Notes under the pieces: model-generated
Seen by the model: the letters and a program-made list of their open reading frames with translations, nothing else
Told to the model about the DNA's origin: nothing
The model's database searches: none
Source: Neogemmobacter tilapiae
GTDB lineage: Bacteria; Pseudomonadota; Alphaproteobacteria; Rhodobacterales; Rhodobacteraceae
Length of the DNA: 64,000 bases
Reading direction: 5' to 3'
Assembly: GCF_014652215.1 (NCBI RefSeq)
Contig: NZ_BMYJ01000004.1
Location: 62,001 to 126,000 of the forward strand
Translations under genes and position numbers: made by a program
Shown: positions 18,253 through 28,523 of the stretch, piece by piece
How the letters are laid out: each line of letters opens with the position of its first letter
Numbering within the stretch: the stretch's first letter is position 1

Positions 18253-19110
18253 GTGAGTCGTTTGACCAAAGGATTTGTTTACGCCACCACTGGCGCGGAC
18301 TACACCGCCTTGGCCCGGCGGTCAGCGCGCAATCTGCGGCAGGCTCATCCCAACGTCCAAATCGACCTCTATACCGATCAACACGTGACCGACGCGGTCT
18401 TTAACCGAATTTACCCGGTGCAGGATAATTGGTTTCGGCCAAAGATGGAGGCACTGCTGCGCTCGCGCTTTGATGTTACCGTTCTGCTTGATTCCGATAC
18501 GATCCCTTTGGCCCATATCGACGAGCTTTTTCGCGCTGTCGAAGGTTGCGATTTGGCCGCCTGCCTTTCCACCGGCCGGCCGCTGGCCATGTATTTGGAT
18601 CAACCCGAAATTCCGCGCAGCTTTCCCTATCTGAATGCGGGTGTCATGGTCGTTCGCCGCAATCGGCGCACCCAAGCCCTGATCCGGGAATGGCGCGACA
18701 TGGTTCGCCGCAACGATCTGCCTAAGGATCAGCCTCCGCTGCGCTGGCTGCTCTATCATCGTCGGATCCGTTTTCAGGTTCTGCCGATGGAATATAACCT
18801 GGTCAATCTTGATTTGCTGGACCAGTGGCAGTCGCATTTCGGCGCGCCGCGCCTGTTGCATGTGCAGAAGCTCCACGACGCCGATCCCGGCGATCCCGAA
18901 ACACCCTTCCATCTTGGGCAGGTCTTGGGCGAAGCCCGCCGTGACACTGTGCGTTATCGGCAGGCCCGTGAAGCGCATCGCCGCGCCAACTTTGTGCCGC
19001 CGTCCTCGGTCACCGGCACCCCAACAGCATTGGCGAGGCGGATGCTGTTTCGTCTGCAATCCCTTTGGGAAATGGCCCGTTGCACCCTTGCCCGGCGACT
19101 CGGTCGCTGA
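18253..19110 (+). CDS. GT8-like nucleotide-sugar transferase
   Basis: About 285 residues: KGFVYATTGADYTALARRSARNLR, then VTVLLDSDTIPL with the DxD motif DSDT (80-83), then FPYLNAGVMVVRRN, the pattern of GT8-type nucleotide-diphospho-sugar transferases. The C-terminal 60 residues are basic. GTG 18253 has GGAG 6-9 bases upstream; a TTG at 18241 is less likely. Its stop is 13 bp from the paired palindromes upstream of sucC. Donor and acceptor unknown. Confidence 0.8.
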   Translation: MSRLTKGFVYATTGADYTALARRSARNLRQAHPNVQIDLYTDQHVTDAVFNRIYPVQDNWFRPKMEALLRSRFDVTVLLDSDTIPLAHIDELFRAVEGCDLAACLSTGRPLAMYLDQPEIPRSFPYLNAGVMVVRRNRRTQALIREWRDMVRRNDLPKDQPPLRWLLYHRRIRFQVLPMEYNLVNLDLLDQWQSHFGAPRLLHVQKLHDADPGDPETPFHLGQVLGEARRDTVRYRQAREAHRRANFVPPSSVTGTPTALARRMLFRLQSLWEMARCTLARRLGR

Positions 19111-19122
19111 CCATCTGCAAAT

Positions 19123-19157
19123 TTGTGATCACACTTTTTCGGCGTGTGATCACAAAA
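19123..19157. promoter_or_regulatory. Double TGTGATCACA operator candidate upstream of sucC
   Basis: Perfect palindromes TGTGATCACA at 19124-19133 and 19145-19154, with an 11-bp spacer CTTTTTCGGCG and centres 21 bp apart. The copy before sdhC has the same palindromes, spacing and a spacer ending TTTTCGCCG. The element lies 108-138 bp before the sucC ATG. A shared regulator of the two TCA operons is the inference. Confidence 0.7.
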
Positions 19158-19177
19158 TTCACTTTCTTGGCATGGGA

Positions 19178-19192
19178 AGCGCATTTTCGGCG
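19178..19192. promoter_or_regulatory. AGCGCATTTTCGGCG element shared with the sdhC upstream region
   Basis: This lies 70-84 bp before the sucC ATG, almost the same distance as its counterpart before sdhC (9763-9778). It also contains the TTTTCGGCG string found in the palindrome spacer at 19136-19144. Confidence 0.4.
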
Positions 19193-19261
19193 TTTCCTGT
19201 TTTGAAACCGTCATCGAATGTGGCAATACCCGGCCAAACCTAACCCGTCCGGGAGATGACG

Positions 19262-20455
19262 ATGAACATCCACGAATATCAGGCCAAGGCTCTGCTGCGC
19301 AGCTATGGCGTGCCTGTCTCGGACGGGCGGATTGTCCAGCGCGCCGAAGAGGCCAAGACGGCAGCCGGTGAACTGGACGGGCCGCTTTGGGTCGTCAAGT
19401 CGCAGATCCATGCGGGTGGTCGCGGCAAGGGCAAGTTTGTCGAAGCCGAGGCCGGCGAAAAAGGCGGCGTCCGTCTGGCCAAGTCGAAAGAAGAAGCGGA
19501 AACCATGGTCAAGCAGATGCTGGGCCGCACCTTGGTGACGCACCAGACCGGGCCGCAGGGCAAGCAGGTCAACCGCATCTACATCGAAGACGGCACCGAC
19601 ATTGCGCGCGAATTGTATCTGGCTTTGCTGGTGGATCGCGCCTCCAGCCGGATTTCCTTTGTCGCCTCGACCGAAGGCGGGATGGACATCGAAGAAGTCG
19701 CCCACAACACCCCGGAAAAGATCGTGTCCTTCTCGGTCGATCCGGCCTCGGGCCTGTCGGATTTCCACGGCCGCCGGGTGGCTTTTGCCTTGGGTCTGGA
19801 AGGCAATCAGGTCAAGCAATGCGTGGCGCTGATCAAGCAGCTTTACAAAGCCTTTGTCGAAAAAGACATGGAAATGCTGGAGATCAACCCGCTGGTTGTC
19901 ACCACCGATGGCAATCTGAAATGTCTGGATGCCAAGGTCGGCTTTGACAATAATGCGCTGTATCGTCAGCCCGATATTCTGGCGCTGCGGGACGAGACGG
20001 AAGAAGACCCGAAAGAACTCGCGGCTTCGAAATTCGACCTGAACTACATCGCGCTGGATGGCGACATCGGCTGCATGGTGAACGGCGCGGGTCTGGCGAT
20101 GGCGACGATGGACATCATCAAGCTCTATGGCGCGGAACCGGCGAACTTTCTGGACGTGGGCGGCGGAGCGACCAAAGAAAAGGTGACCGAGGCGTTCAAG
20201 ATCATCACCTCGGACCCGAACGTCAAAGGCATTCTGGTCAACATCTTCGGCGGCATCATGCGCTGCGACATCATCGCCGAAGGCATCATTGCGGCGGTGA
20301 AAGAAGTGGGGCTGAAGGTTCCGCTGGTGGTGCGGCTTGAGGGGACGAATGTCGATCTGGGCAAGGACATCATCCGCAATTCCGGGCTGAACGTGATTGC
20401 CGGGGATGATTTGAGCGACGCAGCCCAGAAGATTGTAAAGGCGGTGCGGGGATGA
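19262..20455 (+). CDS. sucC: Succinyl-CoA synthetase beta subunit (ADP-forming)
   Basis: A 397-residue ATP-grasp subunit that binds ATP and succinate and makes ATP from succinyl-CoA with SucD. It opens with the canonical [17 protein letters not shown], has [17 protein letters not shown] in the nucleotide-binding domain, LEINPLVV as an acidic metal-binding segment, and [10 protein letters not shown] near the C-terminus. ATG 19262 is chosen over ATG 19256 because it gives the family N-terminus and has GGGAG 6 bases upstream. Its stop overlaps the next start (ATGA). Confidence 0.98.
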   Translation: MNIHEYQAKALLRSYGVPVSDGRIVQRAEEAKTAAGELDGPLWVVKSQIHAGGRGKGKFVEAEAGEKGGVRLAKSKEEAETMVKQMLGRTLVTHQTGPQGKQVNRIYIEDGTDIARELYLALLVDRASSRISFVASTEGGMDIEEVAHNTPEKIVSFSVDPASGLSDFHGRRVAFALGLEGNQVKQCVALIKQLYKAFVEKDMEMLEINPLVVTTDGNLKCLDAKVGFDNNALYRQPDILALRDETEEDPKELAASKFDLNYIALDGDIGCMVNGAGLAMATMDIIKLYGAEPANFLDVGGGATKEKVTEAFKIITSDPNVKGILVNIFGGIMRCDIIAEGIIAAVKEVGLKVPLVVRLEGTNVDLGKDIIRNSGLNVIAGDDLSDAAQKIVKAVRG

Positions 20456-21069
20456 AAGTTTCTGCATATTTCGTCATTGCCGCAACCTGCCTATTGGCGG
20501 GTTGCGTGACGCCTGACCCGGAACAAAAGGCTGCGCTTGAGGCCAACAAGAAAGCGATTGGTCTGGCGATCACTCAAGATTATTTTCCGCTGGCCGCAAG
20601 AGTTGGTGAAGTTTGCCTGGACCGTGCCGAAGGGAAGGACGCAAGGGCTGACTTCCTTACTCAGCAAGGCTTTAGGTACTTGGAGTTTCTTGGTGATGCT
20701 AACGGTTATCGCAAAGACTTTGCATCGGGCGACCAAAAAGCCACTGTAGAGATCGTCTTGCGACAGTCGGGGTGCGAAATCGTTCTACCCCCAGAAATAG
20801 ATTTGGACCTCGCAGCACACCGCAATCTAACGGTCTCAGCTTTCACCAAGCGTGGCTATTCAGTTTCCGCCAAAACGAACACACCCAGCGCGGGATCGGC
20901 TCTGGCGTCAGCCGCTATGGGCGCGGCCCTAGGTGTAAACCGCAATGAGGGAGCCTTCCAGACGGCAGTAAAGGGCGACGTCGAGGTCCAGTTTTCGGCC
21001 GTGCTGCTCCAGTCTAGAACGGGCGCTTTCCTTAGGGAAAAAATACTCCGTCGTTCTCCCGCGCAATGA
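20452..21069 (+). CDS. Lipoprotein of unknown function inserted after sucC
   Basis: A 205-residue protein with a lipoprotein signal ending LLAGC (acceptor Cys 18). The mature part is charged and helical at first ([20 protein letters not shown]), with a Gly/Ala-rich patch [13 protein letters not shown] near 158-170. The ATG overlaps the sucC stop by 4 bases. Codon use is less GC-rich than sucC (ACTCAAGATTATTTTCCG), suggesting a later arrival in the operon. No family recognised. Confidence 0.7.
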   Translation: MKVSAYFVIAATCLLAGCVTPDPEQKAALEANKKAIGLAITQDYFPLAARVGEVCLDRAEGKDARADFLTQQGFRYLEFLGDANGYRKDFASGDQKATVEIVLRQSGCEIVLPPEIDLDLAAHRNLTVSAFTKRGYSVSAKTNTPSAGSALASAAMGAALGVNRNEGAFQTAVKGDVEVQFSAVLLQSRTGAFLREKILRRSPAQ

Positions 21070-21110
21070 GCAGAGCGCGTTTAGGTGCGCTTCCAATTCA
21101 AAGGTCCAAC

Positions 21111-21611
21111 ATGACCCGCCTCGCCTTTCTTACCCTCCTCCTTGCCAGTCCTGCCTTCGCGCAGGACAATGCCATTCTGGTTCACATGACCCGCGATCTG
21201 GGCAAGCCTGAAAAAGCCCTGCGTGCCGCCTATGCCGCTTGCATCGCGGGGAATGGGCAGGTGGAGGCGACGGCCCAGCCCTTTACCGAAAACGGTTGGA
21301 CCCGCAGCGATGACACTGAAATGGGCCTGATCACCTTGACCCCGGCGGAAGGCGACCTCTACGTGACCCTCGCCGCCGATGGCACTTTTTGCGATGTCGC
21401 CAGCGAAAGCCAGGGCACGGATGCGGCGCTGTCCTCGATTCAAATCTTGTCCGGCGCTGCCGGTCTGCCCGTCGAAATGCTGGAAACCGGCAGCGAATGT
21501 CTGGCCGCCAGCATCGGTATGGGCATGGTCGAAATAACATCATCCGGCAACGATCCCGTTTGCCTTTCCGAATCCACCAGCGCGGCGCGCTTCTTCTTCA
21601 CCCCGTCCTGA
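21111..21611 (+). CDS. Secreted protein of unknown function before sucD
   Basis: A 166-residue protein with a signal peptide [19 protein letters not shown], cut after AFA. The mature part contains four cysteines ([20 protein letters not shown] and VCLSES), likely two disulfides in the periplasm. ATG 21111 is preferred because the upstream extension has no signal-like sequence. It lies between the sucC-linked lipoprotein and sucD, in the same direction, and is probably carried on the suc transcript. Function unknown. Confidence 0.7.
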   Translation: MTRLAFLTLLLASPAFAQDNAILVHMTRDLGKPEKALRAAYAACIAGNGQVEATAQPFTENGWTRSDDTEMGLITLTPAEGDLYVTLAADGTFCDVASESQGTDAALSSIQILSGAAGLPVEMLETGSECLAASIGMGMVEITSSGNDPVCLSESTSAARFFFTPS

Positions 21612-21652
21612 CAGCGCCCCCGCGCGACACAGACAGCAGAGAAAGACAAACC

Positions 21653-22537
21653 ATGTCCATCCTCGTCAACAACAACACCCGCGTCATCTGTCAGGGCTTT
21701 ACCGGCAGCCAAGGCACCTTCCATTCGGAGCAGGCGATTGCTTACGGCACGAAAATGGTCGGCGGGGTGACCCCCGGCAAGGGCGGCAGCGAACATCTGG
21801 GCCTGCCGGTTTTCAACTCGGTGCATGAGGCTGTGGCGCGCACCCAAGCGAATGCCAGCGTAATCTATGTCCCGCCGCCCTTTGCTGCGGATTCGATCTT
21901 GGAAGCCATCGACGCCGACATTGAACTGATCATCTGCATCACCGAAGGCATCCCGGTACTGGACATGATGAAGGTGAAGCGCGCTTTGGAGGGTTCGAAA
22001 TCCCGCCTGATCGGGCCGAACTGCCCCGGCGTGATCACCCCCGGCGAATGCAAGATCGGCATCATGCCGGGCCATATCCACAAGCGCGGCAAGGTGGGCG
22101 TTGTGTCCCGTTCCGGCACGCTGACCTATGAGGCGGTGAAGCAAACCTCGGACCTGGGCCTTGGCCAGTCGACCGCCGTGGGCATCGGCGGCGACCCGAT
22201 CAAGGGGACGGAACATCTGGACGTGCTGGAAATGTTCCTGGCCGACCCGGAAACCGAAGCGCTGATCATGATCGGCGAAATCGGCGGTTCGGCCGAAGAA
22301 GAGGCCGCACAATTCCTGGCGGATGAGAAAAAGCGCGGCCGCTGGAAGCCTACCGCTGGCTTCATCGCAGGCCGGACGGCACCCAAAGGCCGCCGGATGG
22401 GCCATGCCGGGGCGATTGTCGCGGGCGGCAAGGGCGATGCGGAAAGCAAGATCGAGGCGATGAAAATGGCCGGAATCGTGGTGGCCGACAGCCCGGCGCA
22501 TCTGGGCGAAGCGGTGATGAAGGCGATCAAGGGGTAA
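21653..22537 (+). CDS. sucD: Succinyl-CoA synthetase alpha subunit
   Basis: A 294-residue CoA-binding subunit. [24 protein letters not shown] is the canonical start, [20 protein letters not shown] and [11 protein letters not shown] follow, and [13 protein letters not shown] carries the phosphohistidine (His 251). It forms the SucCD ligase that converts succinyl-CoA to succinate with ATP formation. In this operon it is separated from sucC by two unknown genes, which is atypical of sucCD pairs. Confidence 0.98.
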   Translation: MSILVNNNTRVICQGFTGSQGTFHSEQAIAYGTKMVGGVTPGKGGSEHLGLPVFNSVHEAVARTQANASVIYVPPPFAADSILEAIDADIELIICITEGIPVLDMMKVKRALEGSKSRLIGPNCPGVITPGECKIGIMPGHIHKRGKVGVVSRSGTLTYEAVKQTSDLGLGQSTAVGIGGDPIKGTEHLDVLEMFLADPETEALIMIGEIGGSAEEEAAQFLADEKKRGRWKPTAGFIAGRTAPKGRRMGHAGAIVAGGKGDAESKIEAMKMAGIVVADSPAHLGEAVMKAIKG

Positions 22538-22585
22538 GGTGGGGTTTTCCACCATCCAATCAGCGGCGGGGTGAACCCCGCCCTA
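22538..22585. repeat. Intergenic palindromes (GGTGG...CCACC and GGCGGGGT...CCCCGCCCTAC)
   Basis: Two short stem-loops directly after sucD: GGTGG/CCACC (22538-22553) and GGCGGGG/CCCCGCC ending in CTAC (about 22564-22585). The CTAC end and the GGTGGG-type arms resemble the other intergenic palindromes at 30751, 31538, 36565 and 42390. Confidence 0.5.
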
Positions 22586-22595
22586 CGGAAATATG

Positions 22596-23045
22596 ATGAA
22601 CGCAATCGACGCCATCAGGACGGGGTTCGCCAAGTCCTTCCAATTCTCGGGCCGCGCCGGCCGGGCCGAGTTTTGGTGGTTTTATTGTCTTTGCTCAATC
22701 CTAATTCGTGCGATCAGTGCTTACACCCAACACGAGATTTGGCAAAGCCCCAGACTTTTGGTCGCCATTTATCTTACTTTTGCGTGGGTTGCAGCAGGCG
22801 TGCGCCGCATACATGATATTGGCAGGTCGGCCCATCTTTTCGCTGTTGGCGCCGTTGCTTCTGTTCTGCTTGCGCCAATGGCGCTCAATCTGTCGCGTGA
22901 CAATCCGATCGATGCATCAGCCGCGCAGTGGCTTTGTTTCGTTCTTATGTGGGCGATCACATTTTACCTTTACTGGTACCTGATCTCCCCCTCCCAACCC
23001 GGCCCGAACAAATACGGTCCCAACCCTCACGAGGTCCCATCATGA
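22596..23045 (+). CDS. DUF805 membrane protein
   Basis: A 149-residue protein with the DUF805 signature: FAKSFQFSGRAGRAEFWWF at the N-terminus, VRRIHDIGRSAHLF in the middle, then SQPGPNKYGPNP at the C-terminus. It has four hydrophobic segments. Function unknown; relatives are small inner-membrane proteins. It sits between sucD and sucA, and its stop overlaps the sucA ATG (ATGA). ATG 22593 is an alternative start. The middle is relatively A/T-rich compared with the suc genes. Confidence 0.88.
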   Translation: MNAIDAIRTGFAKSFQFSGRAGRAEFWWFYCLCSILIRAISAYTQHEIWQSPRLLVAIYLTFAWVAAGVRRIHDIGRSAHLFAVGAVASVLLAPMALNLSRDNPIDASAAQWLCFVLMWAITFYLYWYLISPSQPGPNKYGPNPHEVPS

Positions 23046-25999
23046 CCGACCAATCCCCCAATTCCGCCTTCCGTGCCGGTTCGTTCCTGGATGGAGCGAA
23101 TGCTGATTATGTGGATCAACTGGCCGCCAGGCACGCCGCCGATCCCGCCAGTGTCGATGCTGGCTGGGCCGAGTTTTTCAAGGCGCTGGGCGACAGTGAG
23201 CTGGACGCCAAGCGGCAGGCGCAAGGCCCAAGCTGGGCCCGCGCCGATTGGCCACCCCAGCCGGTGGATGACCTGACCGCCGCCCTGACGGGCGAATGGC
23301 CCGTCATGCCCACCAAGGACGCGAAAGCCGCTGGCGCGAAGATTGCCGCCAAGGCCGCCGAACAGGGCGTGGCCCTGTCCCAAGACCAGATCACCCGCGC
23401 CGTGCTGGACAGCATCCGCGCCATCATGATCATCCGCGCCTACCGCATCCGGGGCCATCTGGCCGCGAACCTTGACCCGCTGGGCCTGCAACAGCAGAAC
23501 GCCCATCCCGAACTTGATCCGGCCTCCTATGGTTTCACCGATGCCGACATGGACCGTCCCATCTTTATCGACAATGTTCTGGGTCTCCAGCATGCCTCCA
23601 TGCGCCAGATCGTCGATATCGTGAAGCGCACCTATTGCGGCACCTTTGCCCTGCAATACATGCATATTTCCGACCCGGAACAATCCGCTTGGCTGAAGGA
23701 GCGGATCGAAGGCTACGGCAAGGAAATTCAGTTCACCCGCGAAGGCCGCCGCGCGATCCTGAACAAGCTGGTCGAGGCGGAAGGTTATGAAAAGTTCCTG
23801 CATGTCAAATACATGGGGACCAAGCGTTTCGGTCTGGACGGCGGCGAAAGCCTGATCCCGGCGATGGAACAGATCATCAAGCGCGGCGGCGCTTTGGGGG
23901 TCAAAGACATCGTCATCGGCATGCCGCACCGCGGGCGTCTGAACATCCTTGCCAACGTGATGCAGAAGCCCTACCGAGCGATTTTCCACGAATTTCAGGG
24001 CGGCAGCTACAAGCCCGAGGATGTCGATGGTTCGGGCGATGTGAAATATCACCTTGGCGCGTCCAGTGACCGCAGCTTTGACGGCAACACCGTCCACCTG
24101 TCGCTGACCGCGAACCCCAGCCACCTAGAGGCGGTGAATCCTGTGGTTCTGGGCAAGGTCCGCGCCAAGCAGGATCAGCACAACGACCCAGACCGCGTGT
24201 CGGTTCTGCCGATCCTGCTGCACGGCGATGCCGCCTTTGCGGGGCAGGGTGTTGTGGCGGAATGCTTTGGCCTGTCTGGCCTGCGCGGTCACCGCACTGG
24301 CGGCACCATGCATATCGTGGTGAACAACCAGATCGGCTTTACCACCGCGCCTTCCTTCTCGCGCAGCAGCCCCTATCCCACCGACATCGCCCTGATGGTC
24401 GAGGCCCCGATTTTCCACGTGAACGGTGACGACCCCGAGGCTGTGGTTCACGCCGCCAAAGTGGCCATCGAATTCCGCCAAAAGTTCCACAAAGACGTGG
24501 TTCTGGACATCTTCTGCTATCGCCGCTTTGGCCATAACGAAGGCGACGAGCCGATGTTCACCAATCCGGGCATGTACACCCGGATCAAAAAGCAGAAATC
24601 GACGCTGCAACTGTATACCGAACGTCTGGTCGCTGACGGGCTGATCCCCGAAGGCGAGATTGAGGATATGAAGGCCGCCTTCCAGGCCCGCCTGAATGAG
24701 GAATTCGAGGCGGGTAAGAACTATAAACCCAACAAGGCCGACTGGCTGGATGGGCGCTGGTCGGGCATGGACCGCGAGAAAGAATATCAGCGCGGCGAAA
24801 CCTCCATCGCGCCGGAAACCTTGGCCGAGGTGGGGGCAGCCCTGACCCGCGTGCCGCAGGGCTTTGACATCCACAAGACGGTGACACGCCAGTTGGAAGC
24901 CAAAAGCCAGATGTTCGCCAATGGCAAAGGCTTTGACTGGGCGACCGCCGAGGCGCTGGCCTTTGGTTCCTTGGTCACCGAAGGCTTCCCCGTGCGTCTG
25001 GCGGGGCAGGATTGCACCCGTGGCACGTTCAGCCAACGCCATTCGGCCTTTGTCGATCAGACCACCGAAGAGCGCCACTATCCGCTGAACCATATTCGGC
25101 CCGGTCAGGCGAAATACGATGTCATCGATTCGATGCTGTCGGAATATGCCGTGCTGGGCTTCGAATACGGCTATTCGCTGGCCGAACCCAAGGCGTTGGT
25201 GATGTGGGAAGCGCAGTTTGGCGATTTCGCCAATGGCGCGCAGATCATGTTCGACCAGTTCGTCAACTCGGGCGAGTCAAAATGGCTGCGCATGTCCGGC
25301 CTCGTCTGCCTTCTGCCGCATGGCTATGAAGGGCAGGGGCCGGAACATTCCTCGGCCCGTCTGGAACGCTTCTTGCAACTGTCGGCTGAGGACAATTGGA
25401 TCGTCGCCAACGTCTCCACCCCGGCCAACTATTTTCACATTCTGCGCCGTCAGATGCACCGGAATTTCCGCAAGCCGCTGATCCTGATGACGCCGAAATC
25501 GCTGCTGCGCCATCCGATGTGCGTCAGTGAAACGGCGGATTTCACCACCGGCTCCAGCTTCCATCGCGTGCTGTGGGACGATGCGCAAAAGGGCAATTCG
25601 ACGACCACCCTGAAAGCCGATGACAAGATCCGCCGCGTGGTGATCTGTTCGGGCAAGGTCTATTTCGATCTGCTGGCGGAACGCGACAAGCGCGGCATCG
25701 ACGACGTCTATCTGATGCGTCTGGAACAGTTCTACCCCTTCCCGGCGATGACCTTGCAGCGCGAATTGACCCGTTTCAAAGACGCGGAAATCGTCTGGTG
25801 TCAGGAAGAGCCGAAAAACCAGGGCGCTTGGTCCTTTGTCGAACCCAACCTTGAATGGGTGCTGGGCAAGATCGGGGCGAAACATGGCCGTGCAACCTTT
25901 TCGGGCCGCAGCGCCAGCGCGTCCCCGGCGACGGGTCTGGCCTCGCGCCACAAGATGGAACAAGAGGCGCTGGTGAATGCCGCGCTGACTATCGAATAA
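23042..25999 (+). CDS. sucA: 2-oxoglutarate dehydrogenase E1 component
   Basis: A 985-residue thiamine-diphosphate enzyme that decarboxylates 2-oxoglutarate and passes the succinyl group to SucB. The N-terminal [15 protein letters not shown] is the E2/E3-binding peptide typical of E1o. [28 protein letters not shown] and [10 protein letters not shown] form the ThDP region, and [21 protein letters not shown] and [19 protein letters not shown] lie in the second half. Start 23042 overlaps the DUF805 stop. Next in the transcript is sucB. Confidence 0.98.
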   Translation: MTDQSPNSAFRAGSFLDGANADYVDQLAARHAADPASVDAGWAEFFKALGDSELDAKRQAQGPSWARADWPPQPVDDLTAALTGEWPVMPTKDAKAAGAKIAAKAAEQGVALSQDQITRAVLDSIRAIMIIRAYRIRGHLAANLDPLGLQQQNAHPELDPASYGFTDADMDRPIFIDNVLGLQHASMRQIVDIVKRTYCGTFALQYMHISDPEQSAWLKERIEGYGKEIQFTREGRRAILNKLVEAEGYEKFLHVKYMGTKRFGLDGGESLIPAMEQIIKRGGALGVKDIVIGMPHRGRLNILANVMQKPYRAIFHEFQGGSYKPEDVDGSGDVKYHLGASSDRSFDGNTVHLSLTANPSHLEAVNPVVLGKVRAKQDQHNDPDRVSVLPILLHGDAAFAGQGVVAECFGLSGLRGHRTGGTMHIVVNNQIGFTTAPSFSRSSPYPTDIALMVEAPIFHVNGDDPEAVVHAAKVAIEFRQKFHKDVVLDIFCYRRFGHNEGDEPMFTNPGMYTRIKKQKSTLQLYTERLVADGLIPEGEIEDMKAAFQARLNEEFEAGKNYKPNKADWLDGRWSGMDREKEYQRGETSIAPETLAEVGAALTRVPQGFDIHKTVTRQLEAKSQMFANGKGFDWATAEALAFGSLVTEGFPVRLAGQDCTRGTFSQRHSAFVDQTTEERHYPLNHIRPGQAKYDVIDSMLSEYAVLGFEYGYSLAEPKALVMWEAQFGDFANGAQIMFDQFVNSGESKWLRMSGLVCLLPHGYEGQGPEHSSARLERFLQLSAEDNWIVANVSTPANYFHILRRQMHRNFRKPLILMTPKSLLRHPMCVSETADFTTGSSFHRVLWDDAQKGNSTTTLKADDKIRRVVICSGKVYFDLLAERDKRGIDDVYLMRLEQFYPFPAMTLQRELTRFKDAEIVWCQEEPKNQGAWSFVEPNLEWVLGKIGAKHGRATFSGRSASASPATGLASRHKMEQEALVNAALTIE

Positions 26000-26030
26000 A
26001 CGGAATGCGCCAAGGCGCGGAGGATTGAAA

Positions 26031-27245
26031 ATGACCGATGTGATGGTGCCCTCCTTGGGTGAAAGCGTGTCCGAGGCAACCGTTTCGACCTGGTTCAAGA
26101 AACCGGGCGATGCGGTGGCGGTGGACGAAATGCTGTGCGAACTGGAAACTGATAAGGTTTCGGTCGAGGTTCCCAGCCCCGTCGCCGGGGTTCTGGCCGA
26201 AATTCTGGCGCCCGAAGGCACGACCGTTGCGGCCAGCGCCCGTTTGGCGATTGTGACCGAAGGCGCGACGGCAACCGCCAAAGCCCCGGAACCCAAGGCC
26301 GAAGCCGCCGCTGCGGTGAATTCGCCCGGCGCTGGCCCGGAAACCCTGACCCCGCGCAAGGATGTCGAAGACGCCCCCGCCGCGAAAAAGGCCATGGCCG
26401 AGGCTGGTCTTTCGCGCGATCAAGTGCAGGGTTCGGGCCGCGATGGCCGCGTGATGAAGGAAGACGTGGCGAAAGCCGTGGCCGCTCCCGCCGCCGCCCC
26501 GGCCCCCGCTGCCGTGCCGCGCGCCCCGGTGCCTGCGGATGATGCGGCGCGTGAGGAACGGGTGAAAATGACCCGCCTGCGCGCGACGATTGCCCGCCGC
26601 CTGAAAGACGCGCAGAATACAGCGGCGATGCTGACGACCTATAACGAGGTCGACATGTCGGGCATCATGGGATTGCGCAACGAATACAAGGACGTGTTCG
26701 AGAAAAAGCACGGCGTGAAACTGGGCTTCATGTCGTTCTTCGTAAAGGCCTGCACCCATGCCCTGAAAGAAATCCCGGAAGTGAACGCCGAGATTGACGG
26801 GCAGGACATCGTTTACAAGAACTACGTCCACATGGGCGTGGCGGTTGGAACGCCGTCGGGCCTTGTGGTGCCGGTGGTGCGCGACGCCGACCAGATGGGC
26901 TTTGCCGCGATTGAGAAAAAGATCGCCGAACTGGGCCTGCGGGCGCGGGATGGCAAGCTGTCGATGGCCGAAATGCAGGGCGGTTCGTTCACGATTTCCA
27001 ACGGCGGGGTTTACGGCTCGCTGATGTCCTCGCCCATCCTGAACCCGCCGCAATCGGGGATTCTGGGGATGCACAAGATTCAGGACCGCCCGGTGGTGGT
27101 GAACGGCCAGATCGTGATCCGCCCGATGATGTATCTGGCTTTGTCCTACGACCACCGGATCGTCGACGGCAAAGGGGCGGTGACCTTCCTTGTGCGGGTG
27201 AAAGAGGCGCTGGAGGATCCGCGTCGGCTGTTGATGGATATCTAA
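26031..27245 (+). CDS. sucB: Dihydrolipoyllysine succinyltransferase E2
   Basis: A 404-residue E2 core of the 2-oxoglutarate dehydrogenase complex. The lipoyl domain (about 1-78) has [13 protein letters not shown] with the lipoylated Lys 42. An Ala/Pro-rich linker is followed by the E3-binding domain ([21 protein letters not shown]) and a second linker, then the catalytic domain ending [15 protein letters not shown] with the active-site His. GGAGG 8 bases before ATG 26031 supports the start. An inverted repeat follows at 27254. Confidence 0.98.
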   Translation: MTDVMVPSLGESVSEATVSTWFKKPGDAVAVDEMLCELETDKVSVEVPSPVAGVLAEILAPEGTTVAASARLAIVTEGATATAKAPEPKAEAAAAVNSPGAGPETLTPRKDVEDAPAAKKAMAEAGLSRDQVQGSGRDGRVMKEDVAKAVAAPAAAPAPAAVPRAPVPADDAAREERVKMTRLRATIARRLKDAQNTAAMLTTYNEVDMSGIMGLRNEYKDVFEKKHGVKLGFMSFFVKACTHALKEIPEVNAEIDGQDIVYKNYVHMGVAVGTPSGLVVPVVRDADQMGFAAIEKKIAELGLRARDGKLSMAEMQGGSFTISNGGVYGSLMSSPILNPPQSGILGMHKIQDRPVVVNGQIVIRPMMYLALSYDHRIVDGKGAVTFLVRVKEALEDPRRLLMDI

Positions 27246-27253
27246 ACGAGAAA

Positions 27254-27282
27254 AGTCGGCGCGCCAAAACTGCGCGCCGACT
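27254..27282 (+). terminator. Hairpin after sucB without a T-run
   Basis: A perfect 10-bp inverted repeat AGTCGGCGCG (27254-27263) / CGCGCCGACT (27273-27282) with a 9-base loop. There is no T-run, so it may be a partial terminator or an mRNA 3'-end stabiliser rather than a full stop. Confidence 0.45.
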
Positions 27283-27311
27283 GCCATCAAAGGGTTGCGC
27301 AGGAGATTGAA

Positions 27312-27725
27312 ATGTGGATCGAAAGCTACAGCTCTTGGGGCGCCATACTAATTTTGACGTTTGGCTTTGGTTGGGCTCTACAGCGAATTTCTGATTATGT
27401 TTTTGAAATGAAAATTCGACTAGAGCGCCTCTCCCTAACCTACATGAAAATTGAAGTCGACCTTGCTGCTATACAGGACAGCCTTTTGGTTATTAGCGAG
27501 AAGCAAGGTGAACAGACTTATAATCGTGTCCTTAAAATTAAGAATCGGAAGCCACACATACTAAAGCACCTAGCCGAAAATGGACCGCACTCATCAGAAA
27601 TTTTGCGAGGCCTTCAGTTCCCCGACCCAAATGCTGATCCAGCCTTTTGGCATGTAGATCGCCTTAAAAAGCTTGGCTTGGTTGATGCCGAAAATTTTGA
27701 TGTTGAGGAAAATAAAGGCCCATGA
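27312..27725 (+). CDS. Small membrane-anchored protein of unknown function after sucB
   Basis: A 137-residue protein with one N-terminal membrane segment (AILILTFGFGWALQ, about 11-24) followed by a probable coiled region (EMKIRLERLSLTYMKIEVDL). The C-terminal half, with HSSEILRGLQ...HVDRLKKLGLVDAE, could be a small winged-helix-like fold. A/T-rich codons (ATTAAGAATCGG, TATAATCGT) contrast with sucB and lpd, suggesting acquisition. Its stop overlaps the first MAPEG start by 4 bases. No family recognised. Confidence 0.7.
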   Translation: MWIESYSSWGAILILTFGFGWALQRISDYVFEMKIRLERLSLTYMKIEVDLAAIQDSLLVISEKQGEQTYNRVLKIKNRKPHILKHLAENGPHSSEILRGLQFPDPNADPAFWHVDRLKKLGLVDAENFDVEENKGP

Positions 27726-28114
27726 CCCCCGAACTCCTCTCCCTCACCGCCCTCGCTGTCCTCCACTACGTCACCATCATCGTGGCGCAGCAGTTCCTCA
27801 ACCGCGATGCCGGGCATGAGGCCAATGTTGGCACCCGCGAAAACCTCGAAGAAAAGCTCTCCGAAACCACCCTGCGCCTGCGCCGCGCCACGGCGAATTT
27901 CGTTGAAAACATCGGTCCCTTCATCATCGCCATTCTGGTCATCACCTTGGCCCAGAAGACCTCCACCTTCACCGCCATCCTCGCGTGGACCTATGTCGCC
28001 CTGCGCGCCCTCTATGTCGTCGCCTATGCCCGCGCCTGGGTGCCGCAGCGCAGTTTCATCTGGCTGACCAGCACGCTTTGCACCCTTGCCCTGTTGGTGA
28101 TCGGAATCCTCTGA
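27722..28114 (+). CDS. MAPEG-family membrane protein, first of a pair
   Basis: A 130-residue protein with four membrane segments and the MAPEG pattern RLRRATANFVENIGPFIIAILV (the Arg..N.E..PFF motif) and ALRALYVVAYARAWVPQRSF. MAPEG proteins include glutathione-dependent membrane enzymes; bacterial members mostly have no known substrate. It starts within the stop of the preceding unknown gene and its stop shares a base with the next MAPEG start. Confidence 0.85.
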   Translation: MTPELLSLTALAVLHYVTIIVAQQFLNRDAGHEANVGTRENLEEKLSETTLRLRRATANFVENIGPFIIAILVITLAQKTSTFTAILAWTYVALRALYVVAYARAWVPQRSFIWLTSTLCTLALLVIGIL

Positions 28115-28506
28115 TGCCCGTCGAACTGACCGCCCTTGCCCTCGCCCTTCTTCTCCAAGGCCTGCAATTCGTGCTGTTCGCTTTGCCCGCGAACCTTGAA
28201 CTTGGCACCAAATACACCACCGGCCCGCGCGACGCGCCGCACAAGCCGCTGTCCCTCAAAACCGCCCGCCTGCAACGCGCCATGAACAACCATTTTGAGG
28301 CGCTTATCCTGTTCGCCCCCGCCGCCCTGGTGGTGGCCGTGACCAACCAATCCAGCCCGGTCACGCAAATCTGCGCGGGCCTCTATCTGGGGGCGCGCAT
28401 CCTTTATATCCCCGCCTATGTCTTTGCCCTTGTGCCCCTGCGCTCTGCGATCTGGTGCATCGGCTTTTTCGCCACAATGGTCATGGTCGTGGCGACCCTG
28501 ATCTGA
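28114..28506 (+). CDS. MAPEG-family membrane protein, second of a pair
   Basis: A 130-residue MAPEG protein: RLQRAMNNHFEALILFAPAALVV and GARILYIPAYVFALVPLRSAIW match the conserved second and fourth helices. It overlaps the upstream MAPEG gene by one base (TGATG) and ends 17 bp before lpd. The two share the family pattern but differ in most positions, so they may form a heteromer or be an old duplication. Substrate unknown. Confidence 0.85.
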   Translation: MPVELTALALALLLQGLQFVLFALPANLELGTKYTTGPRDAPHKPLSLKTARLQRAMNNHFEALILFAPAALVVAVTNQSSPVTQICAGLYLGARILYIPAYVFALVPLRSAIWCIGFFATMVMVVATLI

Positions 28507-28523
28507 CCAAAAGGAAATGACCC

